Of a stretch of 64,000 nucleotides of DNA, positions 1-9,760 are shown one piece after another. Under the pieces are notes generated by a model. It had not been told where the DNA came from, searched no databases, and saw only the letters and a program-made list of their open reading frames with translations. Source of the stretch: Meridianimarinicoccus zhengii (GTDB lineage Bacteria; Pseudomonadota; Alphaproteobacteria; Rhodobacterales; Rhodobacteraceae); the NCBI RefSeq assembly GCF_003254465.1, contig NZ_QDFI01000010.1, positions 20,586 through 84,585 of the forward strand. The letters run 5' to 3'. Position 1 is the first letter of the stretch. Every line of letters starts with the position of its first letter. Both the position numbers and the translations under genes were made by a program.

Positions 1-680
<680 letters not shown>

Positions 681-763
681 GGGAAGCCCTGCCTTGTCAT
701 GCCGCGCGCCGCCAGCCTCGATGTGCCGGACAGCCCGCCATTGATCCATTCGTATCGAAATGA

Positions 764-775
764 TTACAAATGTAA
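764..775. promoter_or_regulatory. Candidate SorC operator before the dehydrogenase
   Basis: TTACAAATGTAA is a near-perfect palindrome 84-95 bases upstream of the dehydrogenase start. The same core, TACAAATGTA, recurs at 4999-5010 in the divergent promoter of the transporter genes, and a half-site version (ATACATTTGT) lies at 5047-5056. Sharing by the two transcription units flanking the SorC gene suggests this is the regulator's site. That assignment is inference. Confidence 0.55.
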
Positions 776-785
776 AATGCCGCCG

Positions 786-1772
786 TCAAGCACCACGCCC
801 GCCCGACCCCGCGGCATCGAGAACCGCCTGCGCCGTCGCCTCGTCGGTCACCAGAGTATCGACGAAGCCCGCCCGCAGCGCCGCCAGGATCACGGGCACC
901 TTGTGGGCGCCACCGGCCGCGAGGATCACGTTCGGGATGGCCATCAGGTCATCGAGCGTCAGGCCCACGAGCCGCCTGTTGATCTCGTGCTCCACCAGCT
1001 GCCCCTGGGCGTCGAGCACATGGCCGATGATGTCGCCCACCCCGCCCAGCCGCAAAAGGTCCGCCACCAGCACATCGCGCGGCAGCGCATCGCGCACCAG
1101 AAGCGACGAATGCAGGTCGCCCGTAGCGATGGCCGCCGCATCGCAGCCGCGCAGCTTGTCCAGACCCTCGACGATGACATCCTGTTCCATCAGGACCCTG
1201 CGGCTTTCCGGGCTGCCCGCATAGACGGGGGCGAGGAAGAAGCTGTGCTGCGCGTTGCACAGGTCCGCCAGCCGCGTGGTGATTTCATACCCGTTCAGGT
1301 CCGATCCGCGCATGATCCCGCCCATCACGGATACGATCTCCAGATCGGGCCGGTCGATGGGTTGCATGTGCCGCGTCGCAAGGTTCAGCGTGTTGCCCCA
1401 TGACATGCCGAACCGGCGCACCGCCGGATCCTGAAGGACCATGCCCAGGTGACCGCCCAACCCCGCGCTGACCAGCGGCGTCACCGATGTCGGCTTTTCC
1501 GGGCTCGGCACCACCACCGCCCGGCGCAGCCCGAACCGGTCCGCCACGTCGAATTCCAGTTCTGCCGCGGCGGCATAGATGCTGTCGATGGACACCCGCA
1601 GGATGCCGCGCTGTCGCAGCTCGCTCAGTCCCTTGTTCACCTTCAGCCGGGTGAGCCCGAACCGCTTGGCAGCCTCGGCCTGGGTCAGGCCCTCGATCTC
1701 GCAGGCATAGGCGATGCGGACCAGAAGCTGTTCCTCGGCATCTATCTGTTCGGTCTTTATACGGCGTGACAT
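786..1772 (-). CDS. SorC/DeoR-type sugar-binding transcriptional regulator
   Basis: A 328-residue protein of the SorC family. It has an N-terminal helix-turn-helix (about residues 18-60, including LTQAEAAKRFGLTRLKVNKG) and a C-terminal sugar-phosphate-isomerase-like effector domain (about 85-320, ending with the typical IPNVILAAGGAHKVPVI block). Such regulators sense phosphorylated sugars or polyols and control adjacent uptake operons. It sits between the polyol transporter genes and the dehydrogenase on the same strand, about 70 bases after the permease stop. The palindromes at 764 and 4999 are its most likely targets. Confidence 0.88.
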   Translation of the reverse strand: MSRRIKTEQIDAEEQLLVRIAYACEIEGLTQAEAAKRFGLTRLKVNKGLSELRQRGILRVSIDSIYAAAAELEFDVADRFGLRRAVVVPSPEKPTSVTPLVSAGLGGHLGMVLQDPAVRRFGMSWGNTLNLATRHMQPIDRPDLEIVSVMGGIMRGSDLNGYEITTRLADLCNAQHSFFLAPVYAGSPESRRVLMEQDVIVEGLDKLRGCDAAAIATGDLHSSLLVRDALPRDVLVADLLRLGGVGDIIGHVLDAQGQLVEHEINRRLVGLTLDDLMAIPNVILAAGGAHKVPVILAALRAGFVDTLVTDEATAQAVLDAAGSGGRGA

Positions 1773-1843
1773 GGCTTTTCCGACAATAGGTTCACACCGT
1801 CATGCCGCCTGCGGACCGGCCTGCCAACCCATCACCGGCGCGC

Positions 1844-2665
1844 CTATTTCACCGCCCCCATGGTCAGCCCGCGCACAAGCTGTTTCGACGCGATCAGCGC
1901 GAAGATCAGGACCGGGATCACGATCAGGGTCGAGGTGGCCATGATCTTGCCATAGGGCAGGTTGTAGCCTTCCATGAAGGACACGGCCATCGCGGGTGCG
2001 GTGCGCGCGTCGCTGCGGGTCAGCACCAGCCCGAACATCAATTCATTCCACGAGAAGATGAAGGAAAAGATCGCCGACACGGCAACGCCCGGCATCGCAA
2101 GCGGCAGGCAGATCTTCCGCATGATGGTGAACTGCGTGGCCCCTTCCATTCGGGCGGCTTCGTCCAGCTCATACGGGATTCCACGAAACTGGTCCGTCAC
2201 GATCCAGATCACGATGGGCAGGTTGAAGGTCAGGTAGATCAGGATCAGCGTGATGTGCTTGTCGAGCATCCCGAAATTGCGCGCAATGAGGAAGAACGGC
2301 AGCGCCAGCACGATGGGCGACACCATGCGATTGGTGATGAACCAGAACCACAGGTCCTTCTTGCCGCGAAAATCGAACCGCGCGAGCGCGAATGCGGCAG
2401 GCACTCCCAGCACCAGCGCCAGCGCCGTCGTGCAGACCGCGATGACCAGTGAATTGATCAGCGTGCGCAGCACCCCGTCCTCGAACAGCGCCACGCGGTA
2501 ATTGTCGAGCGTGGGCTGAAACGTCCACACGGGCGGCGATTGCAGCGCCACGACCTGCGTCTTCAGCGATGTCGTCACCATCCAGTAGAACGGGAAGACG
2601 CAGACGAGGATGATGACCGCAAGCAGGGCGATCTGGATCGCATAGGACCGGTTTGCCGGGGTCAT
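1844..2665 (-). CDS. Carbohydrate ABC transporter permease, MalG type
   Basis: Inner-membrane permease of 273 residues with about six membrane helices. The cytoplasmic EAA loop (EAARMEGATQ followed by ICLPLAMPG) contacts the ATPase. N-terminal YAIQIALLAVIILVCVFPFYW is the first helix, and the C-terminus ends with the G-A-V-K typical of this subfamily. It starts four bases after the preceding permease gene and pairs with that protein to form the channel of a polyol/sugar importer. Confidence 0.92.
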   Translation of the reverse strand: MTPANRSYAIQIALLAVIILVCVFPFYWMVTTSLKTQVVALQSPPVWTFQPTLDNYRVALFEDGVLRTLINSLVIAVCTTALALVLGVPAAFALARFDFRGKKDLWFWFITNRMVSPIVLALPFFLIARNFGMLDKHITLILIYLTFNLPIVIWIVTDQFRGIPYELDEAARMEGATQFTIMRKICLPLAMPGVAVSAIFSFIFSWNELMFGLVLTRSDARTAPAMAVSFMEGYNLPYGKIMATSTLIVIPVLIFALIASKQLVRGLTMGAVK

Positions 2666-2669
2666 CGGA

Positions 2670-3545
2670 TCAGACCTCCTTGTAGAAGACGCGGATATAG
2701 ATCTGCGCCAGCACGATCGTGATCGCCAGAAGGATGATCGCCTGCGCGGACGCCAACCCCTGGTCGAAGGCGCGGAAGCCGACCCGCTGGATCATCAGCG
2801 ATATGAACTCGGTCGAGGCCCCCGGCCCGCCGCGCGTCAGCGTGAACACCATGTCGAACAGTTTCAACGTGTCGGCCGTGCGCAGGATCAGCACGGCGAC
2901 CAGCCCTGGCACGAGGAACGGCAACTGGACGTGGCGCAGGATGACCCACCAGCTTTTTGTTTCCAGCCGCGCGGCTTCTTCGACCTCGTTCGGAACCATG
3001 GTCAGACCGGCCAACAGCACCAGCGCGACGAAGGGCGTCCATTGCCACACGTCCCAGAAGATGATCATGACGAACGCGTTCGTGGGATCGCCGATCCAGT
3101 TGATATCGGCACCGCCCAGAAGCTGGTTCACGACGCCGAAATTCTGGTTGAACATCACCTGCCCGAGCAGCCCCACCACCGCATAGGTCGTGGCCATCGG
3201 CAGCACGAGACTGAGCCGGCACAGTGTCTTGACCACCGTCAGCCCCGGCTGGTGCAGCACCAGCGCGATCCCGAGACCCAGTGCAAGCTGCAAGGGCAGC
3301 GATGTTCCCAGCAGGAAGAACGTGCGCCCCATCGCCTGCCAGAACGCCGTGTCGGTGAGGACGGTCTGGTAGTTCTCCAGCCCGACGAACCGCAACTGGC
3401 GCAGGCGCGTCAGGTTGAAGAAATGCAGCGACGTCCACGCCGCATAGAGAAGTGGCGCGATGCCGATCAGCGCGAGCGCGATCACCGACGGGCCGATGAA
3501 GGCGAAGATCGTTCTGCCCGAGGTTTTGTCCCGCATGGCGCTCAC
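2670..3545 (-). CDS. Carbohydrate ABC transporter permease, MalF type
   Basis: A 291-residue inner-membrane permease with about six helices and partner of the MalG-type protein. The EAA loop is recognisable (EEAARLETKSW then VQLPFLVPG), but the glycine that normally follows the EAAxxD core is a threonine. The longest frame begins with GTG at 3545; an in-frame ATG three codons later (3536) is equally plausible because neither has a strong ribosome binding site. It is separated from the binding-protein gene by a strong hairpin (3569-3594). Confidence 0.9.
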   Translation of the reverse strand: MSAMRDKTSGRTIFAFIGPSVIALALIGIAPLLYAAWTSLHFFNLTRLRQLRFVGLENYQTVLTDTAFWQAMGRTFFLLGTSLPLQLALGLGIALVLHQPGLTVVKTLCRLSLVLPMATTYAVVGLLGQVMFNQNFGVVNQLLGGADINWIGDPTNAFVMIIFWDVWQWTPFVALVLLAGLTMVPNEVEEAARLETKSWWVILRHVQLPFLVPGLVAVLILRTADTLKLFDMVFTLTRGGPGASTEFISLMIQRVGFRAFDQGLASAQAIILLAITIVLAQIYIRVFYKEV

Positions 3546-3568
3546 TTTTCAGGATCTGGACGGAGGAA

Positions 3569-3594
3569 GCGGGGCGGCACAGTCGCCGCCCCGC
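3569..3594 (-). promoter_or_regulatory. Strong hairpin between binding-protein and permease genes
   Basis: A perfect 10-bp inverted repeat, GCGGGGCGGC with its complement around the 6-base loop ACAGTC, lies in the 62-base gap downstream of the binding-protein gene. There is no T-run, so it is probably an mRNA-stabilising or attenuating stem of the malE-malF kind. It would allow more binding protein than permease to be made. Confidence 0.6.
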
Positions 3595-3607
3595 AGGATC
3601 ATGTGGG

Positions 3608-4948
3608 TTATTGCACCAGAGGCCGGTCGCCGTCGTAGTAACCCGACGCCTCGAGGATCGCTTCCATGCGCGTGCCGATCTCGCGTGCGCCTTCCTCGAC
3701 GCTGACCTCGCCCAGCATCATCCGCGTGCCCCATTCCTGCACGACTTCCGAGATCTCGGGCCATTCGGCAAAGCGCGGACGGAATTCCGGCACGCCTTCC
3801 GCCCAGCTTTCCAGAAGCGCGGGAATGAAGGTATAGGTCTCGGCCAGCGCCGGATCGTCATAGGCCGACTGGCGCGCAGGGACACCGCCCCGTTCCAGAT
3901 ACTCGACCGCGTTATCGGCCGAGGTCGCCCACTGGATGAACAGCCATGCCGCCGCCTGCTCGGCCTCGTCCGCCTGCGATGCGACCGCGAGCGAGAAACC
4001 GCCAAGCGCCGGGCGGCGGCCTGCAGGACCGGCCGGTTCGGGGGCGATGCCCACGCAGTCGGTCACGCGCGACGTGTCGGGATCGACGACGGACGAATAA
4101 AACGACGACCATTCGGTGATCATCGCCACGTCGCCCTGCGCGAAGCCGTTCACGGTTTCCGCGTGATCCCATGCGACGATCCCGTCGGGCATGTACTGCA
4201 TCAGGTCCTGCCGGAAGTTCAGGCCCGCCTGGCTTTCCTCGCTCAAGAGGTTCGACCGGAAGTTCTCGTCGAGGAACGATCCGCCGAAGGGCCAGAGCAT
4301 CCGCGCGAAGCTGTCCGCGCTTTGCGTTTCGTTGCGCTTGGACTGGAGCGCGAAGGCATACTTTCCGTCGCCGGTCAGCGCGGGGCCGTAGACGTCCTTC
4401 AGTTCCGCCCATGTCTCGGGCGGGCCGTCGAACCCGGCCTCTTCCAGCATGCAGCGGTTATAGAACATCAGGCCCGAATAGTTGTCGAACGGCAGCCCGT
4501 AGATCGTGTCGTTCCACCCGCCGAACGCGTTCAGCACCAGCGGAAAGAAATCGTCCATATTCAGATCCGGATCCACCAGTTCCGGAAACTTCGCCATGAT
4601 GTCATCGACGGGCACGATCCATTCGTTTTCCGCGAAGTTGCCGATCCACACGAGATCGATCAACGCGATGTCCAGATCGCCGCCTGCCACGAAATCCCGC
4701 ACCTGTTCACCAAGTGCGTTTTCATAGGGATGGTCGATGATGTTCACGTTGATGCCGGTCGCCTCGGTGAATTCCGGCAGCATCTCCTTGATCGCCTCGT
4801 ATCCCGGGCGCAGCAGGAAGACGACGTCGATTGTCGTTCCTGCATAGGGTGCGGCGGCTTCGCTCAGGCTCCAGTCGCTCTGGGCGTTGGCGGCGGTCGC
4901 GGCGGCAGCCACAAGCGCCGTGGTGCACAGCATGGATTTCAGGTTCAT
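3608..4948 (-). CDS. ABC transporter sugar/polyol-binding protein (family 1)
   Basis: Periplasmic solute-binding protein of 446 residues. A Sec signal peptide of about 22 residues (MNLKSML...ATAANAQ) is followed by a family-1 extracellular binding fold. Recognisable parts are the N-terminal [15 protein letters not shown] strand and a late segment with [13 protein letters not shown] clean ribosome binding site (GGGAGGAAACC) precedes the ATG at 4948. It is the first gene of the minus-strand transporter operon, diverging from the ATPase gene. Context points to a polyol ligand; the sequence alone does not fix it. Confidence 0.92.
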   Translation of the reverse strand: MNLKSMLCTTALVAAAATAANAQSDWSLSEAAAPYAGTTIDVVFLLRPGYEAIKEMLPEFTEATGINVNIIDHPYENALGEQVRDFVAGGDLDIALIDLVWIGNFAENEWIVPVDDIMAKFPELVDPDLNMDDFFPLVLNAFGGWNDTIYGLPFDNYSGLMFYNRCMLEEAGFDGPPETWAELKDVYGPALTGDGKYAFALQSKRNETQSADSFARMLWPFGGSFLDENFRSNLLSEESQAGLNFRQDLMQYMPDGIVAWDHAETVNGFAQGDVAMITEWSSFYSSVVDPDTSRVTDCVGIAPEPAGPAGRRPALGGFSLAVASQADEAEQAAAWLFIQWATSADNAVEYLERGGVPARQSAYDDPALAETYTFIPALLESWAEGVPEFRPRFAEWPEISEVVQEWGTRMMLGEVSVEEGAREIGTRMEAILEASGYYDGDRPLVQ

Positions 4949-4977
4949 TGGTTTCCTCCCTGTCGTGACGGCTGGTC

Positions 4978-5056
4978 AAATCATTTGTCTCGACTTACAT
5001 ACAAATGTATGAAATGAGACCGAAGTCAACACAAGTCTCGCCGACGATACATTTGT
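4978..5056. promoter_or_regulatory. Divergent promoter region with repeated TACAAATGTA-type sites
   Basis: The 151-base gap between the binding-protein and ATPase genes holds one palindrome ATACAAATGTAT (4999-5010), one inverted partial copy ATACATTTGT (5047-5056) and a weaker CATTTGT copy near 4982. The same palindrome precedes the dehydrogenase at 764. This is the expected control region for both transporter arms, probably bound by the SorC regulator. Confidence 0.55.
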
Positions 5057-5099
5057 TTGTGCCCGACGGCACGCGGCACGGCACCGGGAGGATACGCGG

Positions 5100-6125
5100 G
5101 TGGCAACGGTTAAACTCAATCAGATCAACAAGTTCTACGGCACAACGCAGGCCCTGTTCGACGTGTCGCTGGACATCGAGGACGGGGCCTTCGTTGTCTT
5201 CGTCGGGCCGTCGGGTTGCGGGAAATCCACGCTGCTGCGCGCCATCGCGGGGTTGGAAGGGATCGACTCGGGGTCCGTCGTGATCGGCGGAGACGACGTG
5301 ACCGATGCCGACCCGGCGGATCGCAGCGTGGCGATGGTCTTCCAGTCCTACGCGCTGTTCCCGCACATGACGGTGCGCCAGAACATGGAGTTCGGGATGA
5401 AGGTCAACAAGGTGGACCCCGCCGAACGCAACAGCCGCATCATGGAAGCCGCGCGCATCCTGCAACTGACCGACTATCTCGATCGCAAGCCCGCGCATCT
5501 TTCGGGCGGACAGCGCCAGCGCGTCGCCATCGGGCGCGCCATCGTGAAAAGCCCGAAGGCGTTCCTGTTCGACGAACCGTTGTCGAACCTCGACGCCAAG
5601 CTGCGCGTGCAGATGCGGGTGGAACTGGAGGCGCTGCACAAGCAGCTTGACGCCACGATGATCTACGTCACCCACGATCAGGTGGAGGCGATGACCATGG
5701 CCGACAAGATCGTCGTGCTGAACGCCGGGCGCGTGGAACAGGTGGGCGCGCCGATGGACCTGTATCATCGCCCCGCCAGCCGGTTCGTGGCGGAATTCAT
5801 CGGCTCGCCCGCGATGAACGTGTTCGACCCCAACGACGTGGCCGGGCTGCGCGGGCTGGCCTTGCCGAACGGCACGCGCTTCATCGGCTGCCGGCCCGAG
5901 CATTTCGCGCTCCATCCCGAAGGCGGCGGCCATTTCGATGCCACGATCCTCGTGCGTGAACAACTGGGCGGCGAAACCCTGCTCTATGCAAAGGTCAGCG
6001 ACGCGCTGACCGTGGTGCTGCGCACCGATGGCGACGACGACACCATGCCCGGCGCCCGGATCGGCATCGAGATCCCCGCCCACCGGCTGCATCGGTTCGA
6101 TGCCGACGGCCGGGCGATTGCCTGA
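5100..6125 (+). CDS. ABC transporter ATP-binding protein, UgpC/MsmX type
   Basis: Cytoplasmic ATPase of 341 residues that powers the polyol importer. Walker A is GPSGCGKST, the signature is LSGGQRQRVAIGRA, Walker B is AFLFDEPLSNLDAKLR and the switch histidine lies in VTHDQVEAMT. The C-terminal quarter is the TOBE/MalK regulatory region. Start is GTG at 5100. It is transcribed divergently from the binding protein and permeases and is followed after ten bases by the HAD gene. Confidence 0.93.
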   Translation: MATVKLNQINKFYGTTQALFDVSLDIEDGAFVVFVGPSGCGKSTLLRAIAGLEGIDSGSVVIGGDDVTDADPADRSVAMVFQSYALFPHMTVRQNMEFGMKVNKVDPAERNSRIMEAARILQLTDYLDRKPAHLSGGQRQRVAIGRAIVKSPKAFLFDEPLSNLDAKLRVQMRVELEALHKQLDATMIYVTHDQVEAMTMADKIVVLNAGRVEQVGAPMDLYHRPASRFVAEFIGSPAMNVFDPNDVAGLRGLALPNGTRFIGCRPEHFALHPEGGGHFDATILVREQLGGETLLYAKVSDALTVVLRTDGDDDTMPGARIGIEIPAHRLHRFDADGRAIA

Positions 6126-6135
6126 GGCCACGCCG

Positions 6136-6819
6136 GTGACCCTGCGAAACCGCACCGACCTCGTCATCTTCGATTTCGACGGCGTACTGGTAGACAGCGA
6201 AGTGATCTCGCTGTCCACCCTGCGCGACACGCTTCGGGACTACGGCGCGGACCTGACCGCGGCGGAGGTGCGGTCGCGGTTTCTCGGCGGCGCGTTCCAC
6301 GGAATTCTCGAGTATCTTGACGGTCTGCCCGCCCCGTCCCGCCCCATAGATACCTTCGAGACGAACTGGTACGACACGCTCTTCGCCCGCTTCCGCACGG
6401 AACTGGAACCCATGCCCGGTGCGATCGCCCTTCTCGATCATCTGGACGATGCCGGAACCGCATATTGCATTGCGTCAAGCGGGTCCGTGAAGCGGCTCGG
6501 GGTGGCGCTGGAGGCGACGGGGCTGGGGGCGCGGTTCGGCGACCGGGTGTTCAGCGCCGACATGGTGGCACGCGGCAAGCCCGCCCCGGATGTTTTCCTG
6601 CACGCCGCGCGGCAGATGAACCACGCGCCCGGCGCCTGTCTTGTAATCGAGGATTCGCCAGCCGGGGCACAGGCGGCCCATGCCGCGGGGATGCGTGCGG
6701 TCGGGTTCGTCGGCGGATCGCACCTGCGTGGCATCGCGCGCGACCATGGCGACCGGCTGCGCGCACAACACGCGGAAAATGTGATCGACGACCTTCAGTC
6801 CGTGCGCGCCTTTCTCTGA
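6136..6819 (+). CDS. HAD-superfamily hydrolase, beta-phosphoglucomutase-like
   Basis: A 227-residue cytoplasmic haloacid-dehalogenase-like enzyme. Motif I is FDFDGVLVDSE with two aspartates, motif II is IASSGS, motif III is the lysine in GKPAPDVFL, and motif IV is VIEDSPAGAQAA. The cap between motifs I and II is of the phosphatase/phosphomutase subclass IA. Start is GTG at 6136, ten bases after the ATPase stop; the longer frame extends into that gene and is unlikely. In the operon it is probably a polyol- or sugar-phosphate phosphatase; the substrate is unknown. Confidence 0.88.
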   Translation: MTLRNRTDLVIFDFDGVLVDSEVISLSTLRDTLRDYGADLTAAEVRSRFLGGAFHGILEYLDGLPAPSRPIDTFETNWYDTLFARFRTELEPMPGAIALLDHLDDAGTAYCIASSGSVKRLGVALEATGLGARFGDRVFSADMVARGKPAPDVFLHAARQMNHAPGACLVIEDSPAGAQAAHAAGMRAVGFVGGSHLRGIARDHGDRLRAQHAENVIDDLQSVRAFL

Positions 6820-6835
6820 ACCTCGCGCGGCGCGA

Positions 6836-7981
6836 TCAGAAAGCCCGCTCGAGAACCGCCTCAAGCATGTCGGCCCCAAGCGGCACCGGGTTCGCCTTCA
6901 TGGAGGACGACCCGGCCGCGGCAGCAGCCACCCCCGCCAGATCGACCCGGTCCAGCCCCATGGCACCCAGCCCCGGCAAGCCTTGCGCGGCGGACCACGT
7001 CGCAAGTGTATCGGGCGCGTCATCCGGCACCCCGCCAAGCGTGTCGGCGATCCAGCCCCGCACCTCGGCGATGCGCGCGGCGGCCTGCCCCGTGGCCACG
7101 GCCCCGTTCGCCGCGACCACATGGGGCAGAAGCACCCCGCACACGGCCCCGTGCGGGGCGTTCGACACGCCGCCCACCGGACCGGCCAGACCGTGAACCG
7201 CGCCAAGCCCCGCATTGGCCAGCGCCAGCCCGCCGCACAGGCTGACCCAGGCCATGTCGTCCCGCGCGCGCGGATCCTCTCCCGTCATCAGGCGCACTAG
7301 CGCGGACAACCCGAGCGGAATCGCATCCCGGCACAGCGCATCGGTAAGCCGGTTCGCACGGTTGCAGACATAGGGTTCGATCACCTGCGTGACGGCATCT
7401 AGCCCGCTGGCCAGCGTCACCGCGCGGGGGGCGCCATCGGTCAGGGCGGGGTCCACGACCGCCAGCACGGGCAGCATCCGGTCGTCGCGCAGCGATACCT
7501 TGCGCCGGGCGTCAGGGACACTGATCACGGCGTTCTTCGTCACCTCCGCCCCGGTGCCCGACGTGGTCGGCACGGCGACGAAGGGCAGCGGCGGATGGTC
7601 GAGCGGCGCACCCTGCCCCACGACCTCCAGATGGTCCAGCATGGGCCGGGTCGCGGGCACGAGCGCCGCCACGGCCTTGCCAAGGTCGATCACCGCCCCG
7701 CCGCCCAGCGACACCACGACGGAAGCCCCGGCGTTTCGGGCGGCGGCGACCCCGGCCTCCACCAGTGCCACGTCGGGTTCGCGCGGGCAGGCGAACGCCG
7801 TGACCGAACAGCCCGCCGTTTCAAGGTCGCGACGGAGCCATGCGGACCGGGCGGCCTGTGCGCCGTGCACCAGCAGAACCCGCGTCCCGTGCCTTGCGAC
7901 CGCCGGTGCCACGCCTGCGCCCGTTCCGCGTCCAAAGCGGATCGCGCCCGCGGTGAGAAAAGCGAAACTGTCGTCGGTCAT
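6836..7981 (-). CDS. Iron-containing alcohol dehydrogenase family protein
   Basis: A 381-residue protein of the Fe-ADH superfamily. Residues SLGGGAVIDLGKA bind the nucleotide and VPTTSGTGAEVT is the family signature. Of the four usual metal ligands, an Asp (LDAVTQ) and two His (AVHGLAGP and NAPHGAVC) are visible, but the histidine expected four residues after the Asp is Gln. That is also my recollection of a related alphaproteobacterial subgroup. It converges with the HAD gene (16-base gap). The start is taken as MTDDSF because the longer frame upstream is low-complexity. Substrate not known. Confidence 0.85.
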   Translation of the reverse strand: MTDDSFAFLTAGAIRFGRGTGAGVAPAVARHGTRVLLVHGAQAARSAWLRRDLETAGCSVTAFACPREPDVALVEAGVAAARNAGASVVVSLGGGAVIDLGKAVAALVPATRPMLDHLEVVGQGAPLDHPPLPFVAVPTTSGTGAEVTKNAVISVPDARRKVSLRDDRMLPVLAVVDPALTDGAPRAVTLASGLDAVTQVIEPYVCNRANRLTDALCRDAIPLGLSALVRLMTGEDPRARDDMAWVSLCGGLALANAGLGAVHGLAGPVGGVSNAPHGAVCGVLLPHVVAANGAVATGQAAARIAEVRGWIADTLGGVPDDAPDTLATWSAAQGLPGLGAMGLDRVDLAGVAAAAAGSSSMKANPVPLGADMLEAVLERAF

Positions 7982-8122
7982 GGTCGGTCTCCAGGATTGG
8001 CGGCCTTGCGGATCTGGTATGGCAGCGGCGGTGCCACGGTTCGCAGGCGAGTGCCGCGGGCACAAGGCAGTATTCCATCCCCGGTTCGGACGGAACACCG
8101 CATGCCGAGGCCGGTGAAGGTC

Positions 8123-9256
8123 TCAGCGCCCGGTCACGGCAACGGAGATTTCCTGCGTGGCGCGCTGGACGTTTTCGATAAGCCCACCGGGATTCTGCGC
8201 ATCGCGGAACATCTCCAACCCGCTTGCCCCCAGCCCGTCGAACAACGCGATCATCGACGGCGACGACACCGCCTTGTTGTGCTGAAGCGGATCGTCATTG
8301 GCGTCGAACTCGGTCACGTCGATCACGCGGATCGGGACCTGATCGACCAGATCGCCCAACGCGGACGCATCCACCATCGACCCGAGCCGCGTGCTTTGAC
8401 CGCGCAGCAGGGCGGACAGGCGCAAGGCACGGTCCTGCCCCGAAACGAAGATGTAGATCGGGATGTCCAGACCAGCGAGCGCCGCCGCCTGCGTCCGGAA
8501 CACGTCGATATCGAGATCGGGCGCCAGCAGCACCACGGAAGACAGTTGCCCGAACATCTCGGGTGCGCCGCGGATGGCCATCTGGCGCAGCGTGTCCATC
8601 AGGACCTGCGCCCCCATGGAATGGGCGACGGCGACGATCCGGCGCGTGTCGCTGCGGGCCAGAGCGTCCAGCAGGTCCTCCAGCCCGTCACGGGCAAAAA
8701 GCGCGCTTTCCCTGTCAAAGGCATAAGCCCTGAAATCGCCCGCCGAGGACCAAGCATAATTCACCGATACGCCCTGCGACGAGAAATCGTGGCTGATCTG
8801 CGCCTGCCGATAAAGGCCCTCGGCGAAATTGGTGTTGTATCCGTGCACGAACACCAGCGCCTCGCGCTTGTCCGGCGGCAACGTGGCCGCCCGGGCACTC
8901 ACGGCGGCCCGGAAGGCGGCGATGCCGTTCAGTCGATGGGCGGACACCGTGACGAAATCGCGGGCCGGATCGACGGCCCCGTCTTCGGGAAAGCGCACGG
9001 TGCCCGGCAACCGGTCGGGTGGCACGGACACCGCCATGTCGAGAAACCCGAGATCGTAGGACCGGTCGCGCGACAGGACGGCGGACCCCGGGTCCGGGGC
9101 GCGTGTTGTGGCGACCAGAACCTGTTGCACGCTGCCGACGCCGGCCGCGGCGGGATCGACCGTGATGCTGCCCCGCGGGGCGCACCCCGCGACAACAAGG
9201 CCTGCGCACAGGAGGACAGCCCTGATCGGCGCCGTGATGCGGTGGACGCGGCCCAT
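8123..9256 (-). CDS. DUF900-type alpha/beta hydrolase, lipoprotein
   Basis: A 377-residue predicted lipoprotein with an alpha/beta hydrolase domain. The N-terminal segment ends in a lipobox (LVVAGC, lipidated Cys at about residue 22). The hydrolase domain carries FVHGYNTNF (oxyanion region) and the nucleophile elbow VAVAHSMGAQV with Ser; downstream acidic and His residues are present (VLLAPDLDID and the C-terminal half). It is probably an envelope esterase of unknown substrate. The start at 9256 is chosen because it gives a proper signal sequence; the longer frame upstream is arginine-rich shadow. Confidence 0.8.
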   Translation of the reverse strand: MGRVHRITAPIRAVLLCAGLVVAGCAPRGSITVDPAAAGVGSVQQVLVATTRAPDPGSAVLSRDRSYDLGFLDMAVSVPPDRLPGTVRFPEDGAVDPARDFVTVSAHRLNGIAAFRAAVSARAATLPPDKREALVFVHGYNTNFAEGLYRQAQISHDFSSQGVSVNYAWSSAGDFRAYAFDRESALFARDGLEDLLDALARSDTRRIVAVAHSMGAQVLMDTLRQMAIRGAPEMFGQLSSVVLLAPDLDIDVFRTQAAALAGLDIPIYIFVSGQDRALRLSALLRGQSTRLGSMVDASALGDLVDQVPIRVIDVTEFDANDDPLQHNKAVSSPSMIALFDGLGASGLEMFRDAQNPGGLIENVQRATQEISVAVTGR

Positions 9257-9347
9257 GGTTCGTTTTCGCCTGCTTGCTCGGTTGCCCGTCAGGCCGCCGC
9301 GGTGACCGACAGATGCGCGCCCGCAGCGTTGGCGCGCGCCGATGACA

Positions 9348-9620
9348 TCACTGGCAGGTGCCGACCCGCACGGTTTCCCCATCGCCCGTGTGATAGGCGC
9401 ATTGCTGCGTCTGGCGGTTGCGGGCATAAAGCGACCCGGCGGCCGCGCCGGCACCCGCCGCGGCGACGGTCCATGCGTCGTTCGCCCCAAGCGCGGTCGC
9501 GGCGATCGCACCGATCGCACCGCCCGCGACACCCGCGCCCACCTGGTCGCGCGTGTTCGGGTCGCTGCATCCGGCAAGCGCAAGCGCGGCAATGATAGAG
9601 ACGGGGACAAGTCTGCTCAT
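9348..9620 (-). CDS. Small glycine-zipper lipoprotein
   Basis: A 90-residue envelope lipoprotein. The signal MSRLVPVSIIAALALAGC ends in a lipobox, and the mature part has a glycine/alanine-rich zipper (GAGVAGGAIGAIAATALG and AAAGAGAAAGS) of the kind seen in small outer-membrane lipoproteins such as SlyB/OsmB. Function beyond envelope association is not known. It lies just upstream of the DUF900 lipoprotein on the same strand. Confidence 0.75.
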   Translation of the reverse strand: MSRLVPVSIIAALALAGCSDPNTRDQVGAGVAGGAIGAIAATALGANDAWTVAAAGAGAAAGSLYARNRQTQQCAYHTGDGETVRVGTCQ

Positions 9621-9760
9621 GGTGTTCTCCTCTTCATTCGATGTTCTGACTGCCAAGGCGCCGCGACCCTGACCCGTTGGACGCACGGTGCGCATCGGAC
9701 GATTGCAGGACAAGCCGCTGCGTTGTCGCACGGGTCGCGGCGCGCGCGTGGAACGGGGCC

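Noticed and set aside
6028..6135. Longer N-terminus for the HAD hydrolase
   Set aside because: It would lie inside the ATPase gene and lacks HAD features. GTG at 6136 directly precedes the conserved FDFDG motif at the usual distance.
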